A stretch of 64,000 nt of DNA from Gnetum montanum (GCA_015680685.1 MNCI01015561.1:406418-470417), one strand, 5' to 3'; shown: positions 34,838 to 47,860, counted from the stretch's first letter. The notes: generated by a model from the letters alone, not told the origin. Numbers and translations are program-made.

Positions 34838-34966
34838 TATGCAAACAATTAAAATATTAGTGTGCTTTTGTAATTATATGTTGTTTGAGATGTTGACCTT
34901 GGGGTTCATCCAATGATATTAATGATGTTCACTAATCCTAGATAGTGCACATTTCAACAAATAGAG

Positions 34967-34984
34967 TCCCTAGCAATGGTGCCA
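34967..34984 (-). other. Primer-binding site of element B
   Basis: The minus strand reads TGGCACCATTGCTAGGGA directly inside the LTR, three changes from TGGCGCCGTTGCCGGGGA. Confidence 0.75.
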
Positions 34985-34985
34985 A

Positions 34986-35880
34986 TGATGAGTGGTCAAG
35001 GTACCCCTACACCCAACCATATGAATCATAATGTGTTCACACATGATTCAGTAAAATTTCAAGAACTCTATAGTTTCTGCTACACTAGTCTTTTAGGAAG
35101 TGAACCTTGTCTTAATGGTTGTTTGTTGTCTTTCCAATTATACTTGTGATGCACATGGTATGGTTAAGTGTAATTGAGACATATGATTTTTATTGTTTTG
35201 TGTTTTATGTTCTTTGGTGCTTAAAGAAAGAGATGAAGTAATTTAGTAACTAATTTAATTTAACTAACTAACTAACTAATCTGTAATTAGTCCTAACATA
35301 AGCATTTGATCCCACTTTCTATACACATCCTAAACCCACGTATCCACTATTGGGTTACCAAGCAATACCACTACTAGGATTACCAAGAAAATATGTGTTT
35401 ATGCTTGAAGTTGTTGTACTTATGTATTTAGTCTATTTAGCTTATCTTACTTAATCATTTAATTAGATTAATTACTGAGATACATTGAACAAATAATTGA
35501 AAATATTAAATTCAAGAATAAAACATTTAAACTATCCAGAATGCTGCAAAGTTTATCAAGAAGCTCATCTTTATTGTCGTACATACTAGTGTGGTTCAAG
35601 TACAATAGTGCTCGAATAAAGAACCATACACTTAATGACTCCTACTACGGGCACTCAAGCAGATATTCTAACTTTCAAATCAACAAATTGCACAAGCTCT
35701 GCTACTACTATGACTTTTAATGTCCATAAACATGGTTGGGAGCTTGTATTTATAGTTTTTAATACAGTGCTACATCGACGGGGCCCCATAGACATAGCAA
35801 ACACTATGTCAATGCAGCCCCATAAATAGGGCAACACCACATAAATGGGGCCCATCAACATGACTCTTTGACACTCATCA
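34986..35880 (-). repeat. LTR of element B
   Basis: 895 bases, plus-strand TGATGAGTGG to ACTCATCA. It has the family start and a TATAAATA box (plus 35747-35754). Unlike the other copies, the DNA upstream of its TATA box has GGGGCCCC (35780-35787) and GGGGCCCAT words in place of GCGATATCGC palindromes. It is therefore a divergent subfamily of the same LTR. Confidence 0.8.
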
Positions 35881-36560
35881 TATGGGAATGATAATGACTG
35901 GATGATTTGATGCTAATCACATAACCCAATAACTTCTTTGCTCTTGAACTAAGGTCCATTATCAGTAATGATGTGAAGGAAAATGATAAAGTAGGTAATA
36001 ATATGATCTAAGATGAATTGAAAGATGTCTTAGATGTAGCATATTTCAAAAAAATGTCTTCAACCCACTTTGTAAAATACATTATAGACATTAACATAAA
36101 TTGATGGCAAGTAAAAGATGGGGACTTAATAGAATCCATGATATCCAACCACTATTTTTGAAAGTGTTATATAATTTCTAAAGTTCTAATTTTCTAAGAT
36201 GTTACATAAATAAGTGAAGAATGATGTTGACACATATCACAAACTTTAATGATTGTATGTGTATTCCAAGAAATCATAAGCCTTCAGTAACCTAGAAAGA
36301 TAATGTAAGCTACCAAGGATGAAGATCCTAAGTGACCACCATGTACATTAGAATGTACATGTTCTAAAACTGTTTGTGCTTTGTCATGACTTAGGCAATG
36401 TAGAAGAAAATATGATGTAGAGATTAAATACAGAATACTATGATCAATAATACAAAAATTCTTAAAGTTTTTACAAAAATCATATTTTTGAGATTAAGAT
36501 AGGTGTTCAAGAATTTCTCAAATTTGGTGGTATTTTATGATGTCTTGATATTGTTTGTCT
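35881..36560 (-). pseudogene. Integrase relic of element F
   Basis: Minus-strand blocks MDSIKSPSFTCHQFML, MSIMYFTKWVEDIFLKYATS (first catalytic Asp lost, A.DYFTKW in the family) and ITDNGP followed by a stop and FKSKE. The stop stands for Gln in NGPQFKS. The C-terminal third is missing at the junction with element B. Confidence 0.7.
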
Positions 36561-36689
36561 TCTTCTAAGTTGGTTGTTAGAGTGATTAGTGTAATCTTTA
36601 AGAAAAATGAAATATGGAAGAAGAGCAAAGGTAGCTAAAGCCTCTTCAAGCATGTTTTTAGAGAAGTAAATATGCATTAGGAGATATTC

Positions 36690-36985
36690 ATCAAGTTAAG
36701 AAATACATTCCTTACCTAAATCAAGATAAGGCAAAATATATTTATCTTTAGAAGTCCATTCGTCATTAACTTGAAAAATTACTAGTTAAAAATCTCCACA
36801 AACTAAAATCCTCTTAATTCCTAATTAGATGGCTATGAGTAACCCTCAATTAATGGCCTCATATTTGGCTACGTTTCTTGTACAAGGAAAATCAAATATT
36901 TTAGTTTGATAAATGGGATTCTTACCTTTGTGATTAAGAATACAAGCTACATTAGAGTCTTGAGTCTTATGAGTACTATTAAAAT
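36690..36985 (-). pseudogene. Second (archaeal-type) RNase H relic
   Basis: Minus-strand blocks IFDFPCTRNVAKYEAIN, LGIKRILVCGDF, LVIFQVNDEWTSKDK and YILPYLD match the additional RNase H of Tat-lineage elements (...PCTNN.AEYEAL..GL..A...GI..L.V.GDS.LV..QV.GEW). This is the main reason for the Tat assignment. Confidence 0.7.
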
Positions 36986-37789
36986 ACAAATGTGAGTCAA
37001 AATTCTCATTCATTAAGGTTTAGATTCACTTATATTCAATCCTTCTAAAGGATGTTGAGTAATTTTAGCGAATGACTCTAGTAAAGGGGCTAATCTAAGA
37101 AGATCTACTATAGCTTAGCCCTTGATTAAATGTTGCAAAAGGTAGGAGAGATCAAACTTAGTGAGAAGAGTATTTCATTTATCCATACAATTGTTATCAT
37201 ATAGATTAGAAGTGATTCAGCATAAGACATTATCGTGTAATATAACATGAAACCTTATACATAGTAGGTATTTCCTTCATTTCTTGAAAGAAAAGACAAG
37301 GCCTAAGAAATATTTTTTGATATCTAAATATCACATTTCATAGTCTAAGTATGGATGGAAGATGTAGTGGATAGTAAGGGTCACACCATCCCAACATCAT
37401 TGTCAAATAATGGCTACAACAAAATGGCTAATTTGGAAAGATAAAGCTAAAATGTAAGATTAAATTTGGTAGGATGAAAAATGGGAAGGTTTTTAAGGCA
37501 TGCATGATTGCATTGAAAGCCTCTTGACACTTCTAATCCTAGGTGAGAGTGGTAGATTTTTTTAAGGAGATATGATAAGCAATGAAATTGGTTAGTGAGA
37601 TTGCACATAAAATAGTAAGTTAATTGGAGTTGATTTTAGAAGGTAGGCATGTCTTTGAGGTACTTGGAAGGAGAGAGGTTTAGGATGCCTTTGAATTTAT
37701 TAAGATAAACTACAATACCATTAACCAAAACAAGGAATCCTAGCATCTTATCTATCTCTACATAAAATATTCACTTTCTAAGGTTTAAA

Positions 37790-38460
37790 CAAAGGTTATA
37801 TTAATTAAATAGTTCTAAGAAGATATCAAGATTAGTATGGTGGTTGAAAGCTATGAAAGATTTTATAGTTAAGCCATCCACATAATTTTTTAGCATTTTA
37901 AACATCATATTTATAAAGATGAACATTGTGGCTTGATTATATGTGGTTCTAGCATTCTTAAACTTGAAAGGCATTTTAATGTAGCAAAAGATTTCCCATG
38001 GGATCATGAAAGCGAAACATTAATGCTTAGGGCTAATTTGTATTTGGTTGTAACCCAAAAAATCATCCCTAAAGGATAGGAAGACATTCCCCATAGTTAT
38101 ATCTATAAATTTATTGATATTAAGCAACAAGAAGTCATCCTTAAGTATAACCTTATTGAAATCACAAAAATCTATTTAGATCCTAATAGCTTTATTTTTA
38201 TTAAGGATAAGTACTATGTTGAATACCAAATTTGAATAGTCTAGATGGCATATGAAGCCTACATTATAAAGTTTGATGATCTCTTCCTTAATGGCTAAGA
38301 CTAAGTTGGGTTTGATCTTTCTAGCTTTTTGTTTGACTAGTTTGGAACCCTTCTCAAAAATGATGTTGTGTTGAACTAAGGTTCAATTCAAACCTAACAT
38401 ATCATCATATCCTAGGAAAAGGAAATAGAATTCTTTTATAGCATGACCAAAATAAAATTA
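37790..38460 (-). pseudogene. Reverse transcriptase relic of element F
   Basis: One minus-strand frame with few stops: FEKGSKLVKQKARKIKPNLV, IKEEIIKLYNVGFI, IDFCDFNKVILKDDF, FRDDFLGYNQIQISPKH, MPFKFKNARTTYNQA and NYVDGLTIKS. The last is the catalytic box, with YVDD changed to YVDG. Stops stand for Val/Cys-type and Gln codons. The order and spacing are normal for gypsy. Confidence 0.8.
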
Positions 38461-39599
38461 TTAAGACTTTTAGAAAAATTTTCCCTAGTTATAGGACCTT
38501 GTTTATGTTTTTATGATTGATGACAATTAGCTCAATAAGGGAACAATTAGTTAGAACTAGCTCTTGATCTAGAAAGATAAGGTTGGCTTAAAGAATAAGT
38601 TCTTTTTTAGTTATGTCAAGGAATGATATTAACATCTTTAGAGAATTGAAAGAAGATAAGTCTATAAAGTTCTCATCGAGTGATATAATGTTATGACCAT
38701 GGAGCCCATCTAAGGTAAGTGGTTTTTGCAATCAGGTGAAGAGGCAACATCATGCAAGTCATCATGAAACATGGCATCATATATGGTACTAAGCAATAGC
38801 TAGCATGCAAAGATGAAAGCATTAATAAGGAGGCACACACAAGGTAATATGGTTGGTGAAGAGGTGCACATAAGATTTCAAGTTCGTAGGGTAGGGCATG
38901 CTAGTGTCTAGTAGCATCAGAATGACAACTGTAGGCTATGGCATGGATGCATTAGGGCATGTAGGATCAACTAGCTTACATTAGTGATGCATGGAAGAGG
39001 CATGAGTGTAAGGACATGATGACATGTTTGATGACCTAGCAAGCATAGTAATGGCAAGATTAGAAGAGTATTTAAGGTAGAGTGTGGCAAGGATCAATGC
39101 TAAGAAAATATGTAGCTATGGTAGTGCATTTGTAAGAGTGTAGTGTAAAAAAGGTGTCGTGTATGGTGGGGAAAAAACCAAAAGTACTAGGATTTTCCTT
39201 AACATGTAGGGTGAAGATGTAAGGAAAGGAAGCATCAGTTGCTAACTACAAGTGTAAGATGACACAATGGAATGAGGGTTTATGCAATGTGCATAGCTAT
39301 GCTAGGAAGTGACATCTAGAGTGAGGTTTTGAGTATAGGATTAGGATGCGGTAGGCAAAAAGAACTTTTCAATGTTATTATGGCAATGGAAAAGAAGCAT
39401 AATGTAGATGAAAATTAGCAATATTATATGACATATGGGAAGAGAGAAAAGTAGTAAGGATTTGCAATTAGGACAACTTGTATAAGATAATGGCATGCAC
39501 CAAGGTAGAAGATGAGCATGAGTATGTTAGAAAAGTAGGGGTGAAAAAGAGTAGGAAAAGTTGATGTACACGCATCAGTAGAGCACTAGGCAAGGGCTC
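38461..39599. other. Linker between protease and RT of element F
   Basis: Mostly without recognisable protein. From 38700 to 39100 the word GCATG recurs often. It could be the decayed linker or a separate insertion. Confidence 0.3.
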
Positions 39600-39830
39600 C
39601 TATAGGCCAATGAGGTCCAAAATCTGGCCAATGCAGCCCTTGATGGAGAATGCATGGCCATGTGCAAGCCCACATTTTTTAAGGTTGAGATACTTTATGA
39701 TTATCCATGAGATAACATTGGTTCCAACTCTATCATCTAAGTGTACTATAGGTAGATTCACTTTATCCCCAATTCATATCATGATGTATATTGAAATTTG
39801 GCACACACCACCCATTGTAGGATGAGTCTT
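39600..39830 (-). pseudogene. Protease relic of element F
   Basis: The minus strand reads VNLPIVHLDD, then GTNVISWIIIKYLNL. This matches the Tat-type protease pattern with a D-D-G catalytic triplet (here D-D-R) followed by a ..NVIS...L..L block. Short and decayed. Confidence 0.5.
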
Positions 39831-40399
39831 AATATTTTTCCCGTTAGAAACTAGGTAATCAGCCTCGTATTTTAATGCATTAAACATAGATAAGATTGCT
39901 TCAGCATGAGGCTAGATATCTATAGGCTTCATGATTAATTTAAAAAGCTCTTCCAACATCAAGTAATGTTCCTTTGAGATTGAAATTAAATTAAAAAAAT
40001 AAAGGTTTCTAACTTCATTATTACTACAATCTAGGACAAGGCTTTTTCCACTACCATTACCTCCTTAGTCATTAACATAAGAAGAACAATTTTATGATAT
40101 AAGAGCTAATATGATGATGAAAGAAGAGGGGGTAACCCTGGCCTCAACGTAAAAAGATATTTTCTTCTTGTTTTAAACTAGCTACTTGATGGCATGTTTC
40201 TTTTCTTTACCTTTATCATGTTTTACCTTCTTTTAGGCTCAAGTTAGAATTCTAATTAGTGATGTTGAGGTAGGAAGTAATGAAGGCTCCAATGAATTAG
40301 GTGAGAAGAATGGAAATGATGGAGAAGATATTACAAATGATAAGATAGAAGGATAGCCAATGGACCTAGATGATGTTAGAAAGGCAAGGTAATTTCTTA

Positions 40400-42000
40400 G
40401 AGGAGTGGGAGATAATGGTAAGTGGGATTTAACTAAGCAAAAACTTCTTCATAATGAGGTACCATGTCAATGACCAATAGAGCCCTACATATGTCTAGTG
40501 ATGTAGTGGAGATTACCTCATTTTAGGGAAGGTTAATAATAAAAGGCTTTATGGCTTTTAGTTAATTTAATTGATGGAGTGAATAGGAAGTGTTTTGGAA
40601 AAGGGTCCATTCGGATTTCAAATAAGTCTTTGAGATGGTCTATCTTATTATCCAAATGGAAAACAAAAATCATACTTGAGTGAGAGTTCAATGGATCCTA
40701 ACAAATCTATGTATTTTAATTAGTTGGTTACACTGGTGTTTTGAAAATATTTTTTCCTTTTTCCACCAAGGCTTAGAAAATATCCTTAAATATGTTGCAA
40801 TCATCAATATCATGTCCTACAACCTTATGATAATAGGAAAATTTGTTAAAATTGTACCACTTTGGGATAGGTGTGTCTCCTTTCACTCCTTGGAAAGGGA
40901 AATTGGCCAAATTTTGAATCTCTTTGAATCTTGTCCTTCTTTTTTTGAAGACCTATTTTGAGGTAATCTATCCCTATTAGGAACTTGTGATATTTGGATC
41001 TATCCTTAGGTGGTCTTTTGTTCACCATTTAATGAGTATTGTCCACCAAACTTTGTCTTAGTTCTTAATTTCTTATTCACTTCATTGCCATCATTCTTTG
41101 ATGATGAAATAGTTCAAGATTAGTTTATGGATGCCATCATTTGTCCCACATTTTAAAAGGATTTCTTTTCATTGGTTTCTTTGTTATCCTTATTACAAAA
41201 TTTGATCCAATCCAAGTCATTACATTGGATCTCCACCTCTTTAATGTACTTACTTAGTAGAAGTAATAACATCATGGAGGCTATGTAGCCTAGGATAAAC
41301 TAGCTTTCCTCTAATGTAGTCATTCAAAAATCCTTCAAAGATATCCAAAAGTTATTTATCAAGAAGTGGATCTGTAAGTTCCATCATGACTAATGTCCAT
41401 CTAGAGATGAATCTAAAGATGGACTCCTTGAGGACCTATGTAATTACAAGGAGCTATTGCAATGTAATGAGGAGTAATAGACTTTTAGTAATATTATGAT
41501 TAAAGCTTTTCATGAAGGTAATGAAAAGTTATTCCAGAAAAGCAATAGACTTGTGGAAAAGAGGTTTATACCTTTACAGTGCCTTTCCAATTAAGGAGTT
41601 TAAAAAGCTTCTAAGGTTGGAGTAAGAAAAGTTAGCTAGAAATTTATATTTATTATAAAAAGTTATTACATAATTTATGGAATCAAACTCTTTATTATAC
41701 ATACTAAAATTTAGCAATGAGGCTCCCTTGGAAACTTGAGTAGGTGGGATTGAAGTTCTAATAGGATCAATAAGGATATTGGAAATGGAGACAACATAAC
41801 TACCATCACGTAATGTAATTACCTTTTAAGTTTAATCCTCATTCATCTATAACATTGAGGATAGATCTTGAAGTAACAACATCAATTCAAGAGAAACCCT
41901 AGGAATATTTTAATTAGTATTATTCAAAATGGAATTGTGAGTAGGTAAGATTGATTAAACAAGTGCCATGATAAGCATAGCTACTACTAATATGACATTG
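40400..42000 (-). pseudogene. gag relic of element F
   Basis: Minus-strand gag pattern near 41.35-41.7 kb: FDSINYVITFYNKYKFL, then a block like FITFMKSFNHNITKSLLLIT, KESIFRFISRWT and YIRGKLVYPRLHSLHDV. This is the RF...F...I.......L..L.Q...ESI..FI.RW arrangement of gypsy gag. A basic tail (PPKDRSKYHKF) lies at 40846-41028. Stops and frameshifts are frequent. Confidence 0.6.
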
Positions 42001-42800
42001 TGGTAAGGAATGTGGTATGCAAAGGAGGTTAAGAAAAAAGGTAGAGAAACCTATGGCTATTGAACTTGGACCATGTAGGACAAGGTTTGAAAATTGGTTA
42101 AGTGATGGGCTAACAACCTATACCAAAACTAGGTTTATATTGTTAATCATAGTTATGCTTGGAAAAAGATCTTGTAGGCTAGAGGTAAGTTAGTCATAGG
42201 TAGGATAATGACTATCAAATTAGCTAAAGTAGGAGTTGTCAAGGCAATAGTTTAAGGTATGTGCATGGAAAATGAATTGGTGAAACCAATGAGATTCACA
42301 TGTTCTAAAATACAACTTTAACATAATGAATATGGCTGATGCAAGGGGTCTACAAGTAGGGAATTATGAGAATTTTCTTCTTCATTACCACTATGGATGC
42401 TAATGCCAGCACTTCTTTTGCTATGTTGATACTGAAATTGATAAGTTCTATTATCATTGATATTAGGATGTCCCACTAGAAAGTGCATCGTAACTTGCCT
42501 TTATTGAATTTTAGTACTCTCCATTACTTGGACTTCATCTTTAATGATCAAGTACTTGCCTATAGGCCACTAGCAAAAAGGTTTAAGATATTATAAAACC
42601 TATTGACCCTCTTTCTAGCATCAAAAGTGTACCTACGAAATTGCCCTTTATGTATCTCATAGGAACACCTCCATGAATTAAGCATTGAACTACTTAATCC
42701 ATGACCACAAATGATCTACAATTTGGTATAACCTTCAACAAGTCAAGTATTATGACATGACAAGTTCCAACCTCCAATTGAATGTGGCTTAGCCTATTAC

Positions 42801-43275
42801 CTATGAACTAGGAATGGAAAAGAAAAGATGAAAAGTAATGGGTCTAAGTAATAAACTTAATCAAGCTTCATTACTAAAAATAAAACTAAGTGTGAAAATG
42901 CACTATGATTAATTTAAAATAAAACCTAAAGTATTGAAAAGAAAAGAAAAACATCATAAAAATGATAAAATATGAAGAAAAGTGTTTTGGTTCACTTCCC
43001 AAATGATGAAACTACTTAATTTAATTAATGCAAAGTTCTTGCCTCCTAACAAGGGCCAAAGCTATAACTATTGATTAAAAACATGTGAGAGATAAAATTG
43101 ATAATGAAAGCTTAGTTTATGAGCAAAATAAGGGTAACCTTTGGATGATAGATATGTGAGTAGTAAGGTCTTAGGCATGGTCTACAATTAATTTTAAGCC
43201 AAAAATGGGGTTGTTTTAACTAATTTTCCACCAAGTAACATGAGGCTAAAAAAATTCTAACTCTGAAACCAATGA
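42801..43275. other. AT-rich stretch, nothing recognised
   Basis: Between the gag side of element F and the 3' end of the LINE. It may contain the decayed leader or LTR of element F. Confidence 0.3.
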
Positions 43276-44790
43276 TCATCATCATTATCTCGTTCTTGCA
43301 TTATCCCAAAAATGATATCAGCTACATAAGTACTTTTTTGTCATCCACCTCTATGAAGAGTTAGATCCTTATTTATTTATAGCTTCTTCAAATAATCTTC
43401 AATTATTTTTTTTTCCATGTCATCTTTGGTTTTCTTTTCAATAGCCTTCCTAGAATAGTAATGTAGAAACCTTTATTTATAAGCTTATTTTCTAATTTTT
43501 TTTATATATGTCCAAACTATCTAAGTTGTCATTCTTGTAGCTTATCTAAAATATATGCCACTCTAAGCTTCTTTGAATGTCTATATTATGTGCAGTTTAT
43601 CTTCTTTAGTAACATTCAACATTCATTAAAACATTTGCATTTCTACCACAGTAATTTGTTATTCATGCCTCTATTGTATTACCTACCATTTAGCACCCTA
43701 TAAAATAGTATATTTAATTTTATTGGTATTCTTTTGTCACATAGAATACCACTAGCCTATCTCCATTTTGACCATCCTACTTCAATTCTATTTCTAATAT
43801 CTATATCAATTTTACCATCTAATTGGAGGATTGATCCTATATAGCAAATTTGTTTATAGTGAAGAAATTTTTTACCTTAAATTGTTACCTTTATTTCACC
43901 ATTATCTATATTGTTATTAAAATTGCATTTCATATATCCCTCTCTTACTTCTACTAATTTTTAAGCCATTTGATTCTAGAGCATGTATCGACTTTTCTAT
44001 TTTAGCAATAATACTTTCTTAAGTTGTATCCACCAACATAATATCATCTGCAACTAGCATAAACTAAGGGATTTCATCATGTATTTTCTTTCTTAATTCA
44101 TCCATAATAATTATAAATTAGTACAAGCTAGGTATAGACCCTTGATGTAAACCTACTATGACGAGAAAATCAAATGTTATTTCATAAGCTATTCTAATTT
44201 TAGTGGTAACTCTTTCATATATCTCTTGAATTACTTTTATTTATCAAAGATGCTTTTCCTCTACAAGGCCCATCAAATAATATCTCTAGGCACTCTATCA
44301 TATGCTTTCTCCATGTCAATGAAATTCTTATGTATATTTTTTTCATTTTTTTGAATTTATCCATTAATTTTCATATCAAAAAATAGCCTCTATAGTATAT
44401 CTCCATAGCATACATCCAAATTAATTCTATAAGACTATTGATTCAAGTTTGAGACACTACTATATGACTCTCTCCCAAAAATTCATAGTATGGCTCATTA
44501 GCTTGATTTCTATATACTTTGCATTATTTTTTATGTCTCCTTTATTTTTATAATTGGAAACAACAAATATTTTTCTCCAATTATTTGGCATTTCTCCATC
44601 CTTTAAAATTTTATTAAATAACTATATCAGTGAAGAAACTTCTATATCTTCCAACACCTTCCAAGCTTCTATAAGAGTGTTATATGGTCCAACAAATTTT
44701 CCATTTTTCATCTTTGATAAGGCTATCTTCACCTTAAAGAACAAAAGTTCATTAACCAAACCAAAATTTGGTTTTTTTCTTGGATGTCTT
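43276..44790 (-). pseudogene. LINE reverse transcriptase, 3' piece
   Basis: Minus-strand non-LTR reverse transcriptase blocks in order: VKIALSKMKNGKFVGPYN, LFNKILKDGEMPNNWRK, IKLMSHTMNFWERVI, VIVGLHQGSIPSLY, then the catalytic FMLVADDIMLVD (FADD family, both Asp kept), HALESNGLKISRSK and the C-terminal WSKWR followed by ASGILCDKRIPIKL. This is the common plant LINE type. The 5' continuation lies 8.3 kb away at 53105. The copia element with a GTCTT duplication sits between the two pieces. Confidence 0.85.
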
Positions 44791-46718
44791 TGTTAACCTT
44801 TTGGTATGTCAAAATCTTAAAGAAAATTGAGAATGTAGGTTGTATGCATGTAATGATAATTTTGTAGGGCCATGAACAAGAATTTCACATGGAGATCTGA
44901 GACTTCAGAAAACAAGAGGTATGTTAAGATGTCAAAATGAAAACTACATGGACAGGATGAGAGCATGAATAAAAATAGAGTCTATAACTCAAACAAAGAT
45001 GTTCTAAAGACTACCAAGATGTCAAATTGATAAGGGAATACCTCACACTTCAAAGTAAAAAAGTGAAGTAGATGTCTACAAAAAATAGCAGACATCTAAC
45101 TTTGAAGATAGACATCTACAAATAAAAATCTACTCTTCCAAGTAGATGTCTCTCCTTCATTGAGGGCTATCTTAGATAAATGTCTAACCTTCAAAGTAGA
45201 CATCTATACTAGCCATTTGATAGTTGTATGAATTCTAAGGAGTTTTTGAAAACTCTAAGACTATAAGACAAATTGAAAATCTTGGAAATTGTAGTAGCAC
45301 TATTCATTGAAAGATTCATCATTCACTACTCTAAGTGAATTTGTATTTTCTCTTTATTGTAACATCATTTGCTTGTTTTGATTGTACTAAGCTTCAAGTA
45401 CAAGGATCTATAAATTCAATTACACTCTTTCTTTGTTTCTTTTCTTTCTTTCTTGTAGCCTTACAAGGTTGATGTGTGATGAGTGGCAAGGTACCCCTAC
45501 ACTCAACCATATGAATACGAGCGTTCATGCATGATCCGATCAAACTCTGCAAATAGTCTAGTTGTGGTATCTAGATAGTTACATGTTGATCACAGTTCAT
45601 TATCTTCCCACCTAGACTAGTATTTGCTTTGTCACATATGGTTTAATCCAAAGTGAGGTGTATTATGTGGTCCTAAGCTAGTGCTACTCCTAGAGGCAAT
45701 GGAAATTAACTTTTTTTAAGCTAATAGGGAATGAGGAGCAAAATTTAAGCTAGCCTAAGTGTGATGAGCATCTATCCTTAATCATTTGTACACATCTTGG
45801 ACCTCATGTACTACTTCTAGGATTACGAAGCGCATGTTACTTAAGCACTCCTAGATACACTACTAGGATACCAAGTAATCACACTTAAATGCTTGTGATT
45901 AAGTCATACTCATTCCACATTTAATAACAGGGATAGTAAATGAAGGTAAAGAAATATTAATTAAGAAAATAATAAATAACAATAACAATTAAGTAATTAA
46001 AACTAAGTAAATGCTGCAATGATAAAGTAATCTCGATCTTTATTACCAATCATGCATGTGTCCAAGTACGTCACACTCAAATAAAGGTTTCATATAGTTA
46101 CAATCATCACACTCTAGGCATGCACTAGGGAATGAATTGAAAGGAACTAAAAATAACAAAAATACTCTACTTCTATCCTTAGTTACTCTCCCTTCCTGTG
46201 CACCTAAATGTGGTATTTATAGGCTTACACAAGAACCACGATATTGTGTATTTGATACTGTTATCCAGGCTATGATATCGCGTACCTAATATTGAGGGTT
46301 CGATATTAGCACATGATTCATCAATGTGCTTCTTGTGAGAAGAAATCTTTGTTGAACTTGTCAAGATTCTATGGGATTGAGTGGTTTTGCAATATCAAAA
46401 CATTCTGGTATGGAGCTCAATTTTGTAAAGGTTGTGAAATCCTCTAGATTAAATTTTTGAGTTTTTTGTGACCTTATAGGGTTGAGTGATTTTGTAGTAA
46501 CAAAACACTCCAAATTAGAGCTCAAAGCTTGTATAGGATGTGTTGTACTTCAAACCACTTCTTGAAGAAACAAAGTCAAGAGGTGTACATGGATTCTACC
46601 CTTCGATTTTAGAAGTATCTATGTTGGAGAACCATGTAAAATTTCTGGTTTTTTTTTGTGGTTTTAGCATTCATATTAAGAGACTTATTCAACCACCCTT
46701 CTATGTTCTTGATCCATA
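44791..46718 (+). repeat. 5' LTR of the copia element (split by a solo LTR)
   Basis: Begins TGTTAACCTTTTGG, ends GATCCATA. Split at 45476 by the solo Athila-like LTR. The parts 44791-45476 and 46329-46718 align with 52028-53104. The stretch 45060-45210 has six copies or near-copies of AGACATCT/AGATGTCT. Confidence 0.85.
45472..46328 (-). mobile_element. Solo Athila-like LTR nested in the copia LTR
   Basis: The LTR 45477-46323 (847 bases) starts TGATGAGTGG and ends ATTCATCA. It is flanked by the exact 5-base duplication ATGTG (45472-45476 and 46324-46328). The uninterrupted 3' LTR shows the empty site (TTGATGTTCTTCTT near 52711). It has a TATAAATA box (plus 46214-46221) and decayed GATATCGC words. 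A single LTR with intact duplication is the mark of recombination between two LTRs that removed the interior. Confidence 0.9.
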
Positions 46719-46720
46719 AG

Positions 46721-46733
46721 TTATATCATAGCC
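46721..46733 (+). other. Primer-binding site of the copia element
   Basis: TTATATCATAGCC, two bases after the LTR end, differs by three bases from TGGTATCAGAGCC, the initiator-Met tRNA site used by most plant copia elements. Confidence 0.7.
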
Positions 46734-46774
46734 TAGTACTCTTAAGTTTGTGCTTCAAATTTCAAGAGTTAACT

Positions 46775-47860
46775 ATGGAGGGGACATCCTACATGAAGCC
46801 AATGTATGATGGATTTAACATTACATACTAGAAGGTAAGGATGCAAGGATTCTTAAAATCCATGAAATTTGAAGTATGGGATCCAATTCTTAAAGGCTAT
46901 ACACCATCAGTCAATGGCACCTCAAAAGCACTCAAGCCACAAAACAAATGAATTACCAAAGAAAAAGATAAGTTCATGTATGACTCTAAAGCTAAAATTT
47001 ATTTATATTCTACATTAAATAAATTAGAGTTTAATATAATAGTTGGGTGTAAGATTGCTATGAAAATATGGGGAACCTTAGAGGCTATTTATGAGGGTAC
47101 ATTTAAAGTTAAACAATAAAAACTCTTAGTATTGAAAAGCAAGTATGACAAGCTTAGAATGAAGGAAGGAGAAAAAAATAAGGATTACTTCTCTAGGACA
47201 AATATGATCTTATTGTAGCAATTAGAAAAGTGGGCAAGGACTTGCCAAACAATGATGCAATTATAAAAATGATTAGAACATTATAGCCTGAGTTTAGATC
47301 CAAGGTCACTGCTATGGAAGAAATCAAAGACTTTAAAGCTCTAATATTTGAGGAGCTCCAAAGTGCTCTAATTCCTTATGAGATGAATCTCATAAACAAA
47401 GGAGTGATAAAGAAAATGCCTATCACCCTAAAATTAGAATCAAAAGAAAAGGAGTTGGTTAAATAAGAAATTAATAATGAAGATGAAATATCTCTTTTAT
47501 CAAGAAGAGTTCAAATAATTCTTCCAAGAAAAGGGAAAAGCTTCAACCAACCAAACCCTAATCAATCCAAAGGCAAAGAGAAATGTAAAAATTTTACTAA
47601 TTCAAATTCTGATGTACTTTTCATAAAATGTTGGATATGAGGTGGAAGAGGCCACATAGCCTCTAAATGTCCTAGCATTGGAAATTTACAATAGAGAGAT
47701 AAAAATGAAGTTGATTTGAAAAAGATAAAATTCTACACTAGCTGAGATGATGGAGAACAAAGTGAGGAAGAGGTAGATAACACTACAAAGGACTCACATC
47801 TCATCTACATGACTCTCATGTATGATGACAACTACACAACAAAGATGATGATCAAGTAAT
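46775..47860 (+). pseudogene. copia gag relic
   Basis: Starts MEGTSYMKPMYDGFN at 46775. The next block has TAG for the Trp of the YW.VRM motif, then GFLKSMKFEVWDPI, NKLEFNIIVGCKIAMKIWG, EAIYEGTFKVKQ, KSKYDKLRMKEGE and, after a one-base frameshift near 47200, EFRSKVTAMEEIKDFKAL. This is the copia gag (UBN2-type) layout. A CCHC zinc knuckle follows at about 47620 (CWI, stop, GGRGHIASKC), one Cys having become a TGA. An acidic tail ends near 47860. Confidence 0.8.

Larger units (their letters stand above)
30340..35880 (-). mobile_element. Athila-like gypsy element B, truncated in RT
   Basis: Minus-strand order: LTR 35880 to 34986, primer-binding site, gag (from 34837), protease, reverse transcriptase. 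It ends inside a duplicated RT segment near 30340. RNase H, integrase and the 3' LTR are not found. It is more decayed than element C but carries the same protein blocks. Its LTR abuts the integrase relic of element F at 35881. No target-site duplication can be tested without the second LTR. Confidence 0.8.
35881..42800 (-). mobile_element. Tat/Ogre-like gypsy element F
   Basis: Minus-strand order from high to low coordinates: gag (about 42.0-40.4 kb), protease (39.8-39.6), a long linker, reverse transcriptase (38.46-37.79), RNase H region with a second archaeal-type RNase H (about 36.98-36.69), integrase (36.5-35.88). The second RNase H marks the Tat lineage. Integrase is cut off by the LTR of element B. 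LTRs were not delimited. Confidence 0.75.

Noticed and set aside
35635-35861. Overlapping frames of 64 and 68 codons
   Set aside because: They lie inside the LTR of element B, around its TATA box, and have no family resemblance.
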